DNA of 64,000 nucleotides, from contig OW799233.1 in the NCBI GenBank assembly GCA_941918925.1, positions 125,512,833 to 125,576,832 of the forward strand, read 5' to 3'. Below, piece by piece: positions 46,430 through 56,670 of this stretch (positions are counted from its first letter, which is position 1; each line of letters opens with the position of its first letter). Position numbers and translations under genes: made by a program. The notes below the pieces were generated by a model. That model saw only the letters and a program-made list of their open reading frames with translations, ran no database searches and had not been told where the DNA came from. This stretch comes from Phyto melanocephala. Taxonomy: Eukaryota; Arthropoda; Insecta; Diptera; Rhinophoridae.

Positions 46430-47410
46430 GTATATATAGCTTTGTAATTTTTACAATTTTCATTTCCGACCCCATAAAGTATATATTTTCTGAAAGCTTA
46501 TGAATGGAGGAGTCGATTAAGCCGTGACCGTCTGCCCATCTGTCCGTGTGTTAGTTTAATCCAACTTTTAGCAGCAACCATATGTTCTTCAAATCTGTGT
46601 ATGGTATCAATCTTTTGGAAATATTCGGAAATGAAACGTTATTGAAAACCATCACAATTGCCCCATAACTTTCTGAGATATGAGCAAATAAACACGACTG
46701 CCTCTGTTTTTTCCACATTTTTACCACCAAAATTAAAATTTTTCAGCCATAGAATAATTTATAGGTACCTTTGCTACTATTTGTAGGTATAATATGCCTC
46801 TAGAGATATTCGTGAAAAAATTTGGATAAAGCGGGCTTTAATCGGTAAAGTTATAGGCAAAAATTTTTTATTAAAAACATATATTCCAAAAATTTACAAA
46901 CGAAAATTAATTTTTTTCAGCTTCTAGACAACCGAGAGAGTCAATATTTGTGTTATCTGAAAGGACTTGACTAGCGCAATATAATCACTATAAAAAAAAT
47001 TAAAATTTATGTTGGCTGCTACTACAAAATGACGGACAATAAATTTATATATGGGTAAATCTTGTACTTTAAAATGTAACTTCTTGAACCCCCTCAATAT
47101 TGATATCAAATGAAAGTAGAAGACAGTAAATTATTGAAAAATGTAAAGTCCAAGATGGCATCTAAAACAAAATGGCGGATCAATTTTTTTTAACCCCATC
47201 AATATGGGTATCAAATTAAAAGGGTTTGACTAGTAGACTACAGTTAACACCGTAAAATTCAAAATCAAGGATGGCGTCAGAAATAATAAAGAAAAATGGC
47301 GTATAACATGAAATATAGGTTAAGCTACGATGTGGGATTATACCTATGTACATGATGGTGAAGGGTATTATCAGATACGGCACGGCCGAATATAGCACTC
47401 TTACCTGTTT
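46430..47410 (+). mobile_element. Helentron/DINE-like element, copy G
   Basis: The 5' extremity is damaged (GGTGGGGTATATATAGC). Then GACCCCATAAAGTATATAT, a short microsatellite, the subfamily F interior on this strand, and 3' GATACGGCACGGCCGAATAT with TTACCTG. Frames within it (for example 47,216-47,398 minus) recur in other copies only because the repeat recurs. Confidence 0.82.
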
Positions 47411-47935
47411 ACAGACTTAAACTGTTTAGCTCTTAAGCATACAAGGAATGAGTACACTCGTACTAATTGTTACATAAAATTATTTGTAATTTTTTTTGCA
47501 TTTTTTTTATTTTACAACCTTCTTTTGAGATTTTCTTCTGATTTATTAAAGACACTTATTATGTACAAAAAATTAATTGCAAAAATTAACAGGTGTAGAC
47601 AGTCTGGCAGAGAGGCGAAAGTATCGGGGACTAAAAAGAGTAAATATAAGTAGAGATTGATGAGAACGAAGGGAATATTTAATTATTTTGCTAAGTTGAA
47701 TGGACTTTTGGAATTTATTGCACTAATTAAATTGCAACCATTTATGGAATATTATAAAAAGGTAATAATTAAAATGGAATGTATTATTTAAAAAACACTT
47801 GCATATAAATTTTTACTAATGGAACTTTGTAGATGGAAAGTTTTATATTGTAACACATAACTGCCGAAATTTTTATCTTTACTAGAACTTAAATAATACG
47901 TAATTATACAACATGTAAAAACACTTTAATTATAG
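47411..47935. other. AT-rich non-coding stretch
   Basis: Nothing recognised. Confidence 0.4.
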
Positions 47936-48440
47936 TAAGTAGGAGCTCTACATTCGGCTGTGTCGAATATTAAAAACTCTTCACACAGCTTGTAAACTCA
48001 TTTAAAAAATAGTTTAAATAAAATTTTTTATTGCAATTTTTATTATATTTTTGGATAAAAAGCATAGGAATATGCAGTCACAAACTGTGTCATTTATGAG
48101 CCAAATTTAAGGATTTTTAATACGAAAATTCTCATGAGTATGGTTAAAATTTGTGTGCTAAGAAATTTTGGTTTGAAATGCAGCTTATCTTTAAAAAATC
48201 TTTTGCCTATATCTTCGAGATCCAAAATATTCAAAAATATTTTCACAAAGGACGTATTTTACATTTGTCGTACATTGATATAAAAAATATACATATTTAT
48301 CCTTAAAATATACATATAATATCCTTAATTTTGCCTGTAAAAAAAAATTAAGTAAAACAAGGTCATCATCGTATACATATATATATAGGTATATTGACCA
48401 CATCGTAGGTTAGCCTAGATTTTATATTTAATGTTACACC

Positions 48441-48623
48441 CAGGGTACACTTATACAAGGTGGCGGTGCCAGTCCAGCTGACTATTTTTTTGTGTTCTGG
48501 AGTATGTCAAACTACATATTTAAAAAAATGATTTTAACTCTGGAAATTGTCAAACTCCATACATAAAAAAGACAGAAAAAAATTACTCGCCTTTACGCTA
48601 TCACCTTATGTAATTACACCATG
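48441..48623 (+). mobile_element. 183-bp hAT-type MITE, copy 1
   Basis: It runs from CAGGGTACACTTATACAAGG to CCTTATGTAATTACACCATG; the ends are imperfect inverted repeats of about 28 bp. Flanked by GTTACACC and GTTATACC, an 8-bp target duplication with one change. Copy 2 has the same length at 50,989-51,171. Confidence 0.88.
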
Positions 48624-49037
48624 GTTATACCTCATTTTGCTTTATTATTTCCGACGCCATTTTTAATTTTGAGTTTTTACACGATTAGCTGTATTGTACT
48701 AGTCAAGCCTTTTTATTTCATACCCATATTGATGGGTTTGAGAAAAAACTATTCGCCATATTATTTAGGGTGTCATTTTTTATTTAAACCTTATTGTACG
48801 ACATTTTGTTATGGAGGTCATTATGGATTTAAAATGTTGTATAGTATATTATATTTTGCAAGTCAAGTCCATATTACTCCTTTCTGTTATCAAGAAGCTG
48901 AAAGAAAATTTTGTAAAAACACCAAAGTATTTGTATTTTTGTGCTTATATCTCATTTCTAGCTGATTTTCTGTCATTAGCGTGTCCGAAAATTATTAAGG
49001 CGCTTTAATAACCTGATAAATCTAAAAAAATATAAAA

Positions 49038-49563
49038 AGGGTCCGCCATCTAACGTTTTTTTTTAACTAGTGCTTATTTCGTGAATGGTAACACTTAGCT
49101 CATGTCTGATTTGACAGATAATTAGTTTTATTCTTCCGCTGAACGAATATGGTTGTGTATACGCTAAAATAACGCTGGGAAATATTGCGACATTACTTTG
49201 GCCGATTTTGCCAAAAAATCATCTTTTCAGATGAAGCTTATTTTGATCTTGGCGGGTATGTAAACCAGCAAAATTGTTGCATTTGGGGCACAGAAAACCC
49301 GCACGCATACATTGAAAAGCCGATACATCCAAAAGGAGTCACTGTTTGGTGGCCCAGAGGCAAAATTTGGCCATTTTTCTTCGAAAATGAGCAAGGAGTG
49401 GCCGTAGTCAATGGCGATCGTTATCGGGCCATGTTGAACGAATTTTTGTTCACAAAAATTTAAGAGGAGGATATTAGCAACATTTGGTTACAACAGGACA
49501 AACAGCCGAAGCTACACTTTTTTTTATAGTATTTTCAAAAAAGAAAGTTATTTGGCGGACCCT
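49038..49563 (+). pseudogene. Internally deleted mariner (DD41D-type) element
   Basis: Ends GGGTCCGCCATCTAAC and (inverted) GGGTCCGCCAAATAAC. The frame at 49,185-49,463 shows IIFSDEAYFDLGGYVNQQNC, then WGTENPH, KPIHPKGVTVWW and NGDRYRAMLNEF, the complete first catalytic block of the family. After a stop, DISNIWLQQDKQPKLHF is the start of the second block. Everything beyond the second catalytic Asp is missing, so the element lost its 3' half before or after insertion. The N-terminal DNA-binding region is also short or absent. Confidence 0.8.
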
Positions 49564-49770
49564 ATATTTTTAAAAATTATTTTTGCCTAAACTTTTAACG
49601 ATAAGTGATTGGTTTGTACAAATTTTTTTTACGAATAGACTTAGAGGCATATCATATCTTAAAGTGTTAACAACGTTGTTTATAACAGTAAAAATATGAG
49701 AAAAAAACAGAAGCAGAAAGTTATTGAGCGATTATACTGGATTTCAATAGCAATGACCTCCACAGAAATT

Positions 49771-50410
49771 TAAAAAAATTAACTACTTACTTACATTTAA
49801 TATACATAATATTGACTCAGTTTGAGTTTTTGCTCCCTAAAAAAGTTAAGACTGCCACCCCCAGACAAAATTTGTAGTTACGCCTATGAGGGTATAGCAT
49901 TGTATTTATATAAATAGTACTCCTTCGCAAACATAAGCAATTAATAGTTCTGGATTAAATTATTATGGATTAAATATAATGTTGATAATACTTATAAATT
50001 TTTATCTTATCGGTTATATAATAAATTAAACAAATTGTGCAAAAAAAAAATTGACAATAGAAAGGATTTAATGACCAGCGGACCACACATTAGATCTTAA
50101 CTGAGTCATCCATCCATCTAGAACTGATAAGTAGATTTTACTGTTTTTTATGACATAAAAATCGTTTACACAAACATTTATTGTTATTTTAGCAATTCTT
50201 AATGGATAACCAAAACATGAAATAAATTTAAATAATTTGTATAAATATGAAACACAAAAATCATTTATTTATGCTTATTTAAAAAACAACCTAAATCCTA
50301 AGATTTATGCAAATGAATTAATTATTAAAACAGATTAAAAATATCGATAAGTTTTTGTTGTGTTAAAAGTAAAAAAATGTATTGGAAAGATATATGTTTG
50401 TATGCATATA
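49771..50410. other. AT-rich non-coding stretch
   Basis: No gene or repeat recognised. Confidence 0.4.
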
Positions 50411-50664
50411 GACCCTGTGCACGAAATTATCGTATGTTACAAAAACAAAATTTTACAGGATAGCGTTTTTATTACTTAAAAAAAAAATAAAAACGTTAAA
50501 ACCACTGCTACATACGATAAAATGTACACAGTGTTATCTTCATAACTAAAACAGTTATCGCTATAATATTTTATCAGCAAATGAATTAATGGATGTAGAA
50601 CCAATTTGCATAAAAAAATTCGATTTAAAAAAAACGTAACACGAAAATTTCGCGCACCGGGGTC
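50411..50664. mobile_element. 254-bp TIR MITE
   Basis: Left GACCCTGTGCACGAAATTAT and right (inverted) GACCCCGGTGCGCGAAATTT form an imperfect ~29-bp inverted repeat ending in GTTAC. No target duplication identified and single copy in the window. Confidence 0.6.
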
Positions 50665-50746
50665 GATATGTAGATATTTAGTGCATAAAATTTTTAACAA
50701 ATGTATGATATTTATATTTTATTATACATATTTAACTAGATACTAA

Positions 50747-50863
50747 CTGCCGTATTCATAAAATATATTTTAGGTTTATCAAAGGCCTAGTTGACAGATG
50801 TTGCACAGAAATTTGTCAAATAAGCCTTCAATAAACCTAAAATATTTTTTATGAATTCGGCCC
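50747..50863 (-). mobile_element. 117-bp hairpin MITE, copy 2
   Basis: Same length and arms as 4,844-4,960 (CCGTATTCATAAAATATATT with ATATTTTTTATGAATTCGGC), but the loop is inverted relative to copy 1. TAA lies on both sides (50,744-50,746; 50,864-50,866). Confidence 0.82.
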
Positions 50864-50988
50864 TAAATTGTAAAATTTATGTCTTTTAAGTTATCAATTT
50901 CTGGGCTTTCTATTAAACACTTTAGAGGTCGAGAAATTCATATTCGATGTAAAATCCTCACAGACAAGCATACATATGTACATGTACC

Positions 50989-51171
50989 CAGGGTACACTT
51001 ATACAAGGTGGCGGTGCAAGCCCAGCTGACTATTTTTTGTGTTCTGGAGAATGTCAAAATACATACTTAAAAAAATTATTTCAACTTCGGAAATTGTCAA
51101 ACTCCATACATGAAAAAAGAGAGACAAAAATTGCTCTCCTTTACGCTATCACCTTATGTAATTACACCATG
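50989..51171 (+). mobile_element. 183-bp hAT-type MITE, copy 2
   Basis: CAGGGTACACTTATACAAGG to CCTTATGTAATTACACCATG, with a perfect 8-bp target duplication CATGTACC (50,981-50,988; 51,172-51,179). High identity to copy 1. Confidence 0.92.
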
Positions 51172-51179
51172 CATGTACC

Positions 51180-51787
51180 TACTTATTTGAAATGTTGAAC
51201 ATTATACATATATAAAGTTAGATATTCATTAAAAATATTGTATAAAAAGTAATTTTTAAATTAAATCTCAATTAATTATTAAAGATATCTAATTATTATT
51301 ATTAGTTCATAATCATGTATAAAATGTATTAAATTATACATTTATTGCTCACAACAGCATTTGACGTCATCTGTTTAATAAAATTTTTTTTTTAAATAGT
51401 CAGAAAATATTACTTGACGTCATTTGATTAAATAGGCTAAGTGTAGAGTCTATATTATATTAAAAAATAAATAAAAGTTTTTAATAAACTGCTCCCAGTA
51501 TCTGCTAGAATTGATTAAGAAGTGTTACTTTCTTATATGAATTCAGTTGCGATAGAAGAAGAGCATTTTGCATTGAGTTCTACTTGCGCATGATCGTTTA
51601 TCATTTATGGTAGTTATTTTTGTCAAACTATTTAGTACTTAGATGCATGAACAAGTATTCGATTCAGAGATGGATATAGGAAACTCTTTTGTGGTAACAG
51701 TATTAAAGCTTTAATAATTATTACTTTTAAAATATCATAACAAAAGTAACAAATAAACCTAAACAAATTCGGCAGCGTTAGCTTAGC
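51180..51787. other. AT-rich non-coding stretch
   Basis: TTGACGTCAT occurs twice (about 51,361 and 51,414). No gene or element recognised. Confidence 0.4.
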
Positions 51788-51895
51788 GCTAATACTAGGG
51801 AGATCAATTATTCTACTTTTTTCAAAACCCGGTTTTAAGAAATTCCAAATAGTTGCTATTTAAAAAAAAAGTTTTTAGTCAATCAAAAAATCCAA

Positions 51896-52633
51896 ACTGG
51901 AATGGGCTTATACGACATAAGCCGAAATAGAAGCAAATACTTCCGTCTACCAGATCACAACACTATTTTTCAGGCTGAGATCATGGCGATTACGGAAGGA
52001 ATTAAATGGATAAAGAAAACGAATAGCGAAACCCCGATTCGTATCTTTACGGATAGCCAATCAGTGATTAAGACATTGAGAAAGGAGAAAGTTGAATCCC
52101 GAAACGTTTTGCAATGCAAGAGTGAGATAAACTCATATGCAAATTGTGAACATCTGGAGATAATATGGATACCAAGCCATCACGGGCTGATCGGAAACGA
52201 GAAAGCCGACAAATTATCCAAAATGGGAGCTCTTCTGAGTACTATAACTTTGGAGAACACCAAACACCTTAAACGATTTAAGGATGAACTTAAACGTTGG
52301 GCGATGGAGGAACATGTCAGAAAATGGCAAAGCACTGATGTCGGTAAGGTGACAAGAACACTCTGGGGTGACCCAAATCTTGGGAAATCAAAGGAGATTC
52401 TAAAACTAAGTAGACCTACACTTAGGAAACTAACCAGTGTAATTACAGGTCATACGGAGTTGAGAACTCATCTAGCTCGCATGAGATTATCTGAGGAGAC
52501 AACATGTAGAGCATGCGAGGAAGAGGATGAGACTCTGGTACACTACCTCTGTCATTGTCCTGCGTTTGGGCATATTAGGCGCGAAAATCTTACAGTGGAT
52601 ACTATGCCGAACTTGGAATACCTGAGGAACTAG
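51896..52633 (+). pseudogene. Retrotransposon ORF2 C-terminus: RNase H and Cys/His motif
   Basis: The open frame (in frame from TGMGLYDISRN) lacks the first RNase H Asp because of the 5' truncation but keeps the others: Glu in FQAEIMAITEGIKW, Asp in RIFTDSQSVIK, and NEKADKLSKM after IIWIPSHHGLIG. After a ~60-residue linker comes LSRPTLRKLTSVITGHTELR, then the zinc-like CRACEEEDETLVHYLCHCPA, and the frame ends TMPNLEYLRN. There are no internal stops over about 245 codons, so insertion is relatively recent, but the protein lacks the endonuclease and reverse transcriptase and is not functional. Confidence 0.85.
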
Positions 52634-52817
52634 AACTGGAGATCCATAAGGCGTTACATTGAGGGGACTGGGTTCTTGGACCGTTATTTATGGGAAATTA
52701 TGTTTATGGTTTTTGTTTGGGAATTCCGTTTTCCATATGGAGCGCACAACATGCCAACTGAGCATAAGTGCATACTTGTCATGGGTTTGGGTTTGGTTTT
52801 ATACCCCTCCTTTTCAA

Positions 52818-52845
52818 CCTAACCTAACCTAACCTAACCTAACTT
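52818..52845 (+). repeat. (CCTAA)n tail
   Basis: Five successive CCTAA units end the non-LTR element. The unit equals the complement of the TTAGG telomere repeat of many arthropods. Confidence 0.85.
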
Positions 52846-53939
52846 AATCATTTAAAAAACAACCGGTTAACCGGTTTTATTCGAATACGCAATAACAGAA
52901 AAATCGAATTATTTATGAAAATAAAAAGTTTATTAAATTAAAATCAAAGCAAATCACAAAGGTAAAGAAAGAACAAAATATACTGCGGTCATGACAAAAA
53001 TTTGTAAAGAGTTTTTGCTTTAAAAATTATAGAAACATATTTATACATAGATTTATATATAAACATATCGATGGTCACAGGTATAAAGGCCCTAAATCGA
53101 ACGTATTTTTACGAAATTAAGTTTTTCAGTGATTCCAATACATTTATGTATAAGTACATAAATACCTACACCTCGACTCAAAAATTAAACGCAATAGTTT
53201 TAAAAATAACAGTTTTACAAGTAATTTTACAAAAGAAATTACATTATGACAATGTAGTTTCTATTACATTTTTTCCTTCTCCTATAATGTTACAATTATT
53301 TTCTACTTGTGACCAACGATATACACTTTCATAAATCAAATATAATAATTATTAAAAATTTAGCCTTCTTAGTTGCTTCTTTTAAAAACAAAATGCACTG
53401 TTCAGCTCATAACAAAAACACGGTTTATTTGAACCAAAATTACCAGTTTATTTAATATTCGGCTTCGACAGAACTGAAAAACCCGGGTAAACCCGGTCTA
53501 ATAATAACCGTTCAATCACTATAGCTAATACTGAAGTAACAAACAAAGGATTTTAGTGGACGTGTTATAGACATCACCATCCAAACCAACCTAATGGGCA
53601 ACACTGATCTGCAGAAAAATCGCCTTTGAATAAAAATCTGTGGTCTATAGAGAATTCAATCCTTTTTCAGTTTTTTTCTCTTGGAGTTAGACGGTTATGC
53701 TGATACATTTCATCATAACTTGAGAAAGATTAGTCCGATTTTTATAATGTTTTTTTTTTATATTTTCATCTGCTTAGGAGTTATTCAGAATTAAATGGCA
53801 TAATGAATTTCATTTTTAATGCATTTTATTAAATTTTAGCAAAATTTTAGGTTTACCATAAAAACAAATCTATTAAACTTTTTTATAAAATTAAGCACAA
53901 AAAAGTTTATTAATTAATTTTTTTTTATTAGTAGTATTA

Positions 53940-54235
53940 ACCTTCGTTACAGGAACATTATAACTAAGTTCTTGCGGCCTAAACTAGACTTCATTGATCT
54001 GGACTACATGTGGTCACCAGCAAGACAGCGCCCCCTGGCACACAGCGCATAAAACAACCATTTATTGCAGCAACAATTTCCAAAACAAATCATCGCAAGA
54101 TATTCTAATTTTAATTGGCTACAAAGATCATGCGATTCAAGGCCGTGTGATTTTTTTCTTAAGAATTTTGTGCAATCTTGGGCTTGTGCAAGTAAACGAG
54201 AACAATTTCTGGGCTCAAAATTTACTGGAGATCAA
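53940..54235 (+). pseudogene. Mariner (DD41D-type) catalytic-region relic
   Basis: LRPKLDFIDLDYMWSPARQR reads across two frames with QQDSAPWHTAHKTTIY (second Asp), then LQQQFPKQIIARYSNFNWLQ and RSCDSRPCDFFLKNFVQSWA (third Asp). From GAC at 54,024 to GAT at 54,149 there are 122 nt, that is 41 codons with one base lost, matching DD41D spacing. The N-terminal part and ends are missing. Confidence 0.75.
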
Positions 54236-55047
54236 AATTTTTTAGAGGCTACCTTTCAGTACCTCAAATCAGATATTTTATTTTGTACCATTTCGAGTTT
54301 ATTAGTCCGAAAAAATGTTTTTCGGGCTTATTATTCCGAAAAAAATCTTTTCGCCTTACAATTTATTTATTGCTTTCAAATTTCAAAAGAAACGCCAAAC
54401 TATGCGCAACGTGAAAAGCTATCAAAAGTACGATCGTATCAATTCATCCATCTCTGAGTTAGTCGTAAGAAATCTTCTTCTTTAATATTAAAGGAAAACA
54501 AATATCAACTGATTGTACTTAAACGCAACACGTATTTAAGACGTTCGTTCAATCTTCTATGACTGACGACAAATATTGATCGTAATGCATGACTCATTGC
54601 ATAAATATGTAAACAGAGGGAGAGCAATTAGAGTGTATGTAAATGTATCAAAGTCAAGAAGAAAATGGTTTATGTGTGTTTATGTTTCTTTTAACCTATT
54701 TTTATACACTCCACCATCACTAGTGGTGAAAGAGAATGCACATACATATAAATTTTTTAAACCATGTGTAACAAAACAAAAAATTTATTTTAAAATCGGA
54801 TAAAACATATATCTAGATTGTTGATCCTTGACTATTGGCGCAATTAGCCTATTCTGTGGGGTGCAATAACCAACTCAAAAAAAAATATTTGAAAAATTTA
54901 ATAATGTAAATTAAATATTCAGTGTACTCGCGATAATATAAACACCCTAATATCTGAACAAGCCAAAAAATTAACATTTTTTTTTTCATCCACTGACTAC
55001 TCTCAAATATGAACAATCTTACAAAAGTGAACTGATTTGGTTTAAAT
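54236..55047. other. AT-rich non-coding stretch
   Basis: Nothing recognised. A 130-codon frame here starts inside the mariner relic in a shifted frame and is not a gene. Confidence 0.4.
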
Positions 55048-55049
55048 TA

Positions 55050-55771
55050 CAGCGCTGTTTGGGTAGAGTGAACCCCCGATGCTATGAATACCTCGTTAGA
55101 GTGAACACCAGAATGTTTACATTGACTACTCTGTAGAGTGAACACTCATGAACCTCTATAGAATGAATATACTTTATAGTGAGTTTTTAAGTTTGGCGAA
55201 GGAGACAAACAATGAAAAAGTGTATAAAATTAAAGAGAACATAAAATAATGGTAAAGTAACGATTATTCAAGAGTAAGTTGATAAGTTAATCTCACAAAT
55301 ACGCATTCTATGAAGTGTTAATTAAATTAAGTCTGCGCGCATGTTCCATTATGGTCGTGTCATTAGGACAATAGAGCACAGAGAGCCAAATTCTGGGCAA
55401 GACGTCGTCGGCACATTTAAAATATCAGATGATGAAGACAATGGCGAAACACCAGCAAACAAAAATCCGATATCAGCTGCTGAAGCCATTAAGGTTTTTG
55501 ATAAGGGTATCGAAAATTTCGCGAATATACAAGATCTACATTGCCTTCGCGATCAAGTAGTGCAAATATCGGTAAACAAACCAAAGAAACAAACAACCAT
55601 TACTAATTTTTTCCAGCCATAAATTTAAACTTTAGTACTACATGGAAATAAGTAAAATTAATAAATTAGTTTTTTAAATAAAAAAAAAAATTCAACCTTG
55701 ATTTAGTGAACAACAGTGGGTATAGTGAAATCGCTCTGCAAAAATTAGTTCAATCTACCCAGACAGCACTG
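55050..55771 (+). mobile_element. Internally deleted pogo/Tigger-type element (722 bp)
   Basis: Left CAGCGCTGTTTGGGTAGAGT, right (inverted) CAGTGCTGTCTGGGTAGATT. TA flanks both ends (55,048-55,049; 55,772-55,773). The left subterminal region repeats TAGAGTGAAC (four near copies), and the right has TAGTGAAC/TAGTGAAAT. It carries only the 3' end of the transposase gene. Confidence 0.85.
55341..55622 (+). pseudogene. pogo-like transposase C-terminal fragment
   Basis: The 93-codon frame is an acidic stretch (FKISDDEDNGE), then ISAAEAIKVFDKGIENFANI with QDLHCLRDQVVQIS, the C-terminal helical region seen in Tigger/pogo proteins, and ends PKKQTTITNFFQP. QTTITNFF (residues 84-91) fits the PCNA-binding consensus QxxIxxFF. 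The DNA-binding and catalytic domains are deleted. The ATG may be fortuitous. Confidence 0.75.
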
Positions 55772-55773
55772 TA

Positions 55774-56670
55774 GTTTATTATAGTGCGTTTTCACTGTAG
55801 TATATGTAAATTTAACACTGTTTAATATTGTAGCTACGCCGATGGCCATGAAACAATCAAAGTTGATTTGGCTATGATGACTATCGGTTAAAAACATTTT
55901 CAAATTATCTTTATTAATTATAACAAATCTTTATTATTTTATAAAATAAGTTTAAAATATTAAAACGAATCACAAAAAAATTTACTTCGAATTATACAGC
56001 TCTTTAGAGTTTTTAAAAAACGAAAGTCTGCAAAAGCAAATTTTTTCCAAACTTCAATGTTGCCCTTTTATTGTAAGACACTTTTCAAAGGTCACCTGCA
56101 CCCTAGCAAAATGCTACCTTTATAATTAGCACAATAGAACAGAAATTTGCAGCTGTTTTGCATGAACGTATTTTTAACATTTAATCTATTTGGCCATTTT
56201 CCTATTAAATATAATTAATTTTTATTTTTTTTTAATTGATAAAGTTATCAAAAAAAGGCAGTATTTTATCCCTTTGATGTAATTTAGGGTACGACATGTA
56301 ATATTTTTTTATGGCAACATTATTACAAAAGAACTTGTCACCCGTTTATAATATTGCGTATTTTTAAGAAAAGGTACACAAAAAAGGCAATTAATGCAAC
56401 ATTTACGTAATTTACTGCACTCCATTCTAACTTTTGCATAGAACTCATGCATATTTGGTTAAAAGCATCCGATATGTTTCATAAGTTGATTTTGTTTTAT
56501 TTACATGAATTGTATAAGATATTTTGCATGATGTTGCATTCATTTTTAAGCACATCATTTATGACAAATTGTTTCGCATTTAGGGAGTCATTTAGAATTA
56601 TTACTTTTGCACTATTGATTTGGAAATCTTTAAAATGTAATGTGCACTACTTCCAATTTTAATATTATTT
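55774..56670. other. AT-rich non-coding stretch
   Basis: No gene or repeat recognised. Confidence 0.4.

Larger units (their letters stand above)
47936..49770 (-). mobile_element. Decayed Helentron, copy L, carrying two insertions
   Basis: The 3' stem is recognisable at the left (CTACATTCGGCTGTGTCGAA). Interior blocks match copy F (GTACTAGTCAAGCC, CATACCCATATTGATGGG). A hAT MITE (48,441-48,623) and a deleted mariner (49,038-49,563) have inserted in it. Its 5' end is not clear. It is among the most diverged Helentrons here, in keeping with its carrying younger insertions. Confidence 0.6.
51868..52849 (+). mobile_element. 5'-truncated non-LTR retrotransposon with (CCTAA)n tail
   Basis: ATTTAAAAAA at 51,858-51,867 and 52,850-52,859 is a likely 10-bp target duplication. 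The element begins inside its ORF2, as expected for 5' truncation, and ends in repeated CCTAA (52,818-52,844) instead of poly-A. RNase H plus a C-terminal Cys/His motif places it near the LOA/I/R1 group. Confidence 0.8.
51796..53523. mobile_element. hAT-like element with CCGGTT ends, interrupted by a retrotransposon
   Basis: GCTAATAC occurs immediately outside both ends (51,788-51,795; 53,524-53,531), an 8-bp target duplication. Left end TAGGGAGATCAATTATTCTA, right end (inverted) TATAGTGATTGAACGG. Both ends are rich in ACCCGGTTT motifs. Once the inner non-LTR element (51,868-52,849) is set aside, about 750 bp remain and show no transposase. Same family as the right end at 23,810-23,988. Confidence 0.75.

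Noticed and set aside
48621..48965. 114-codon hydrophobic frame
   Set aside because: It lies inside decayed Helentron L; similar blocks appear in copies F, G and K without an open frame.
54065..54457. 130-codon frame
   Set aside because: Its first third is the mariner relic in one of its frames and the remainder has no recognisable features.
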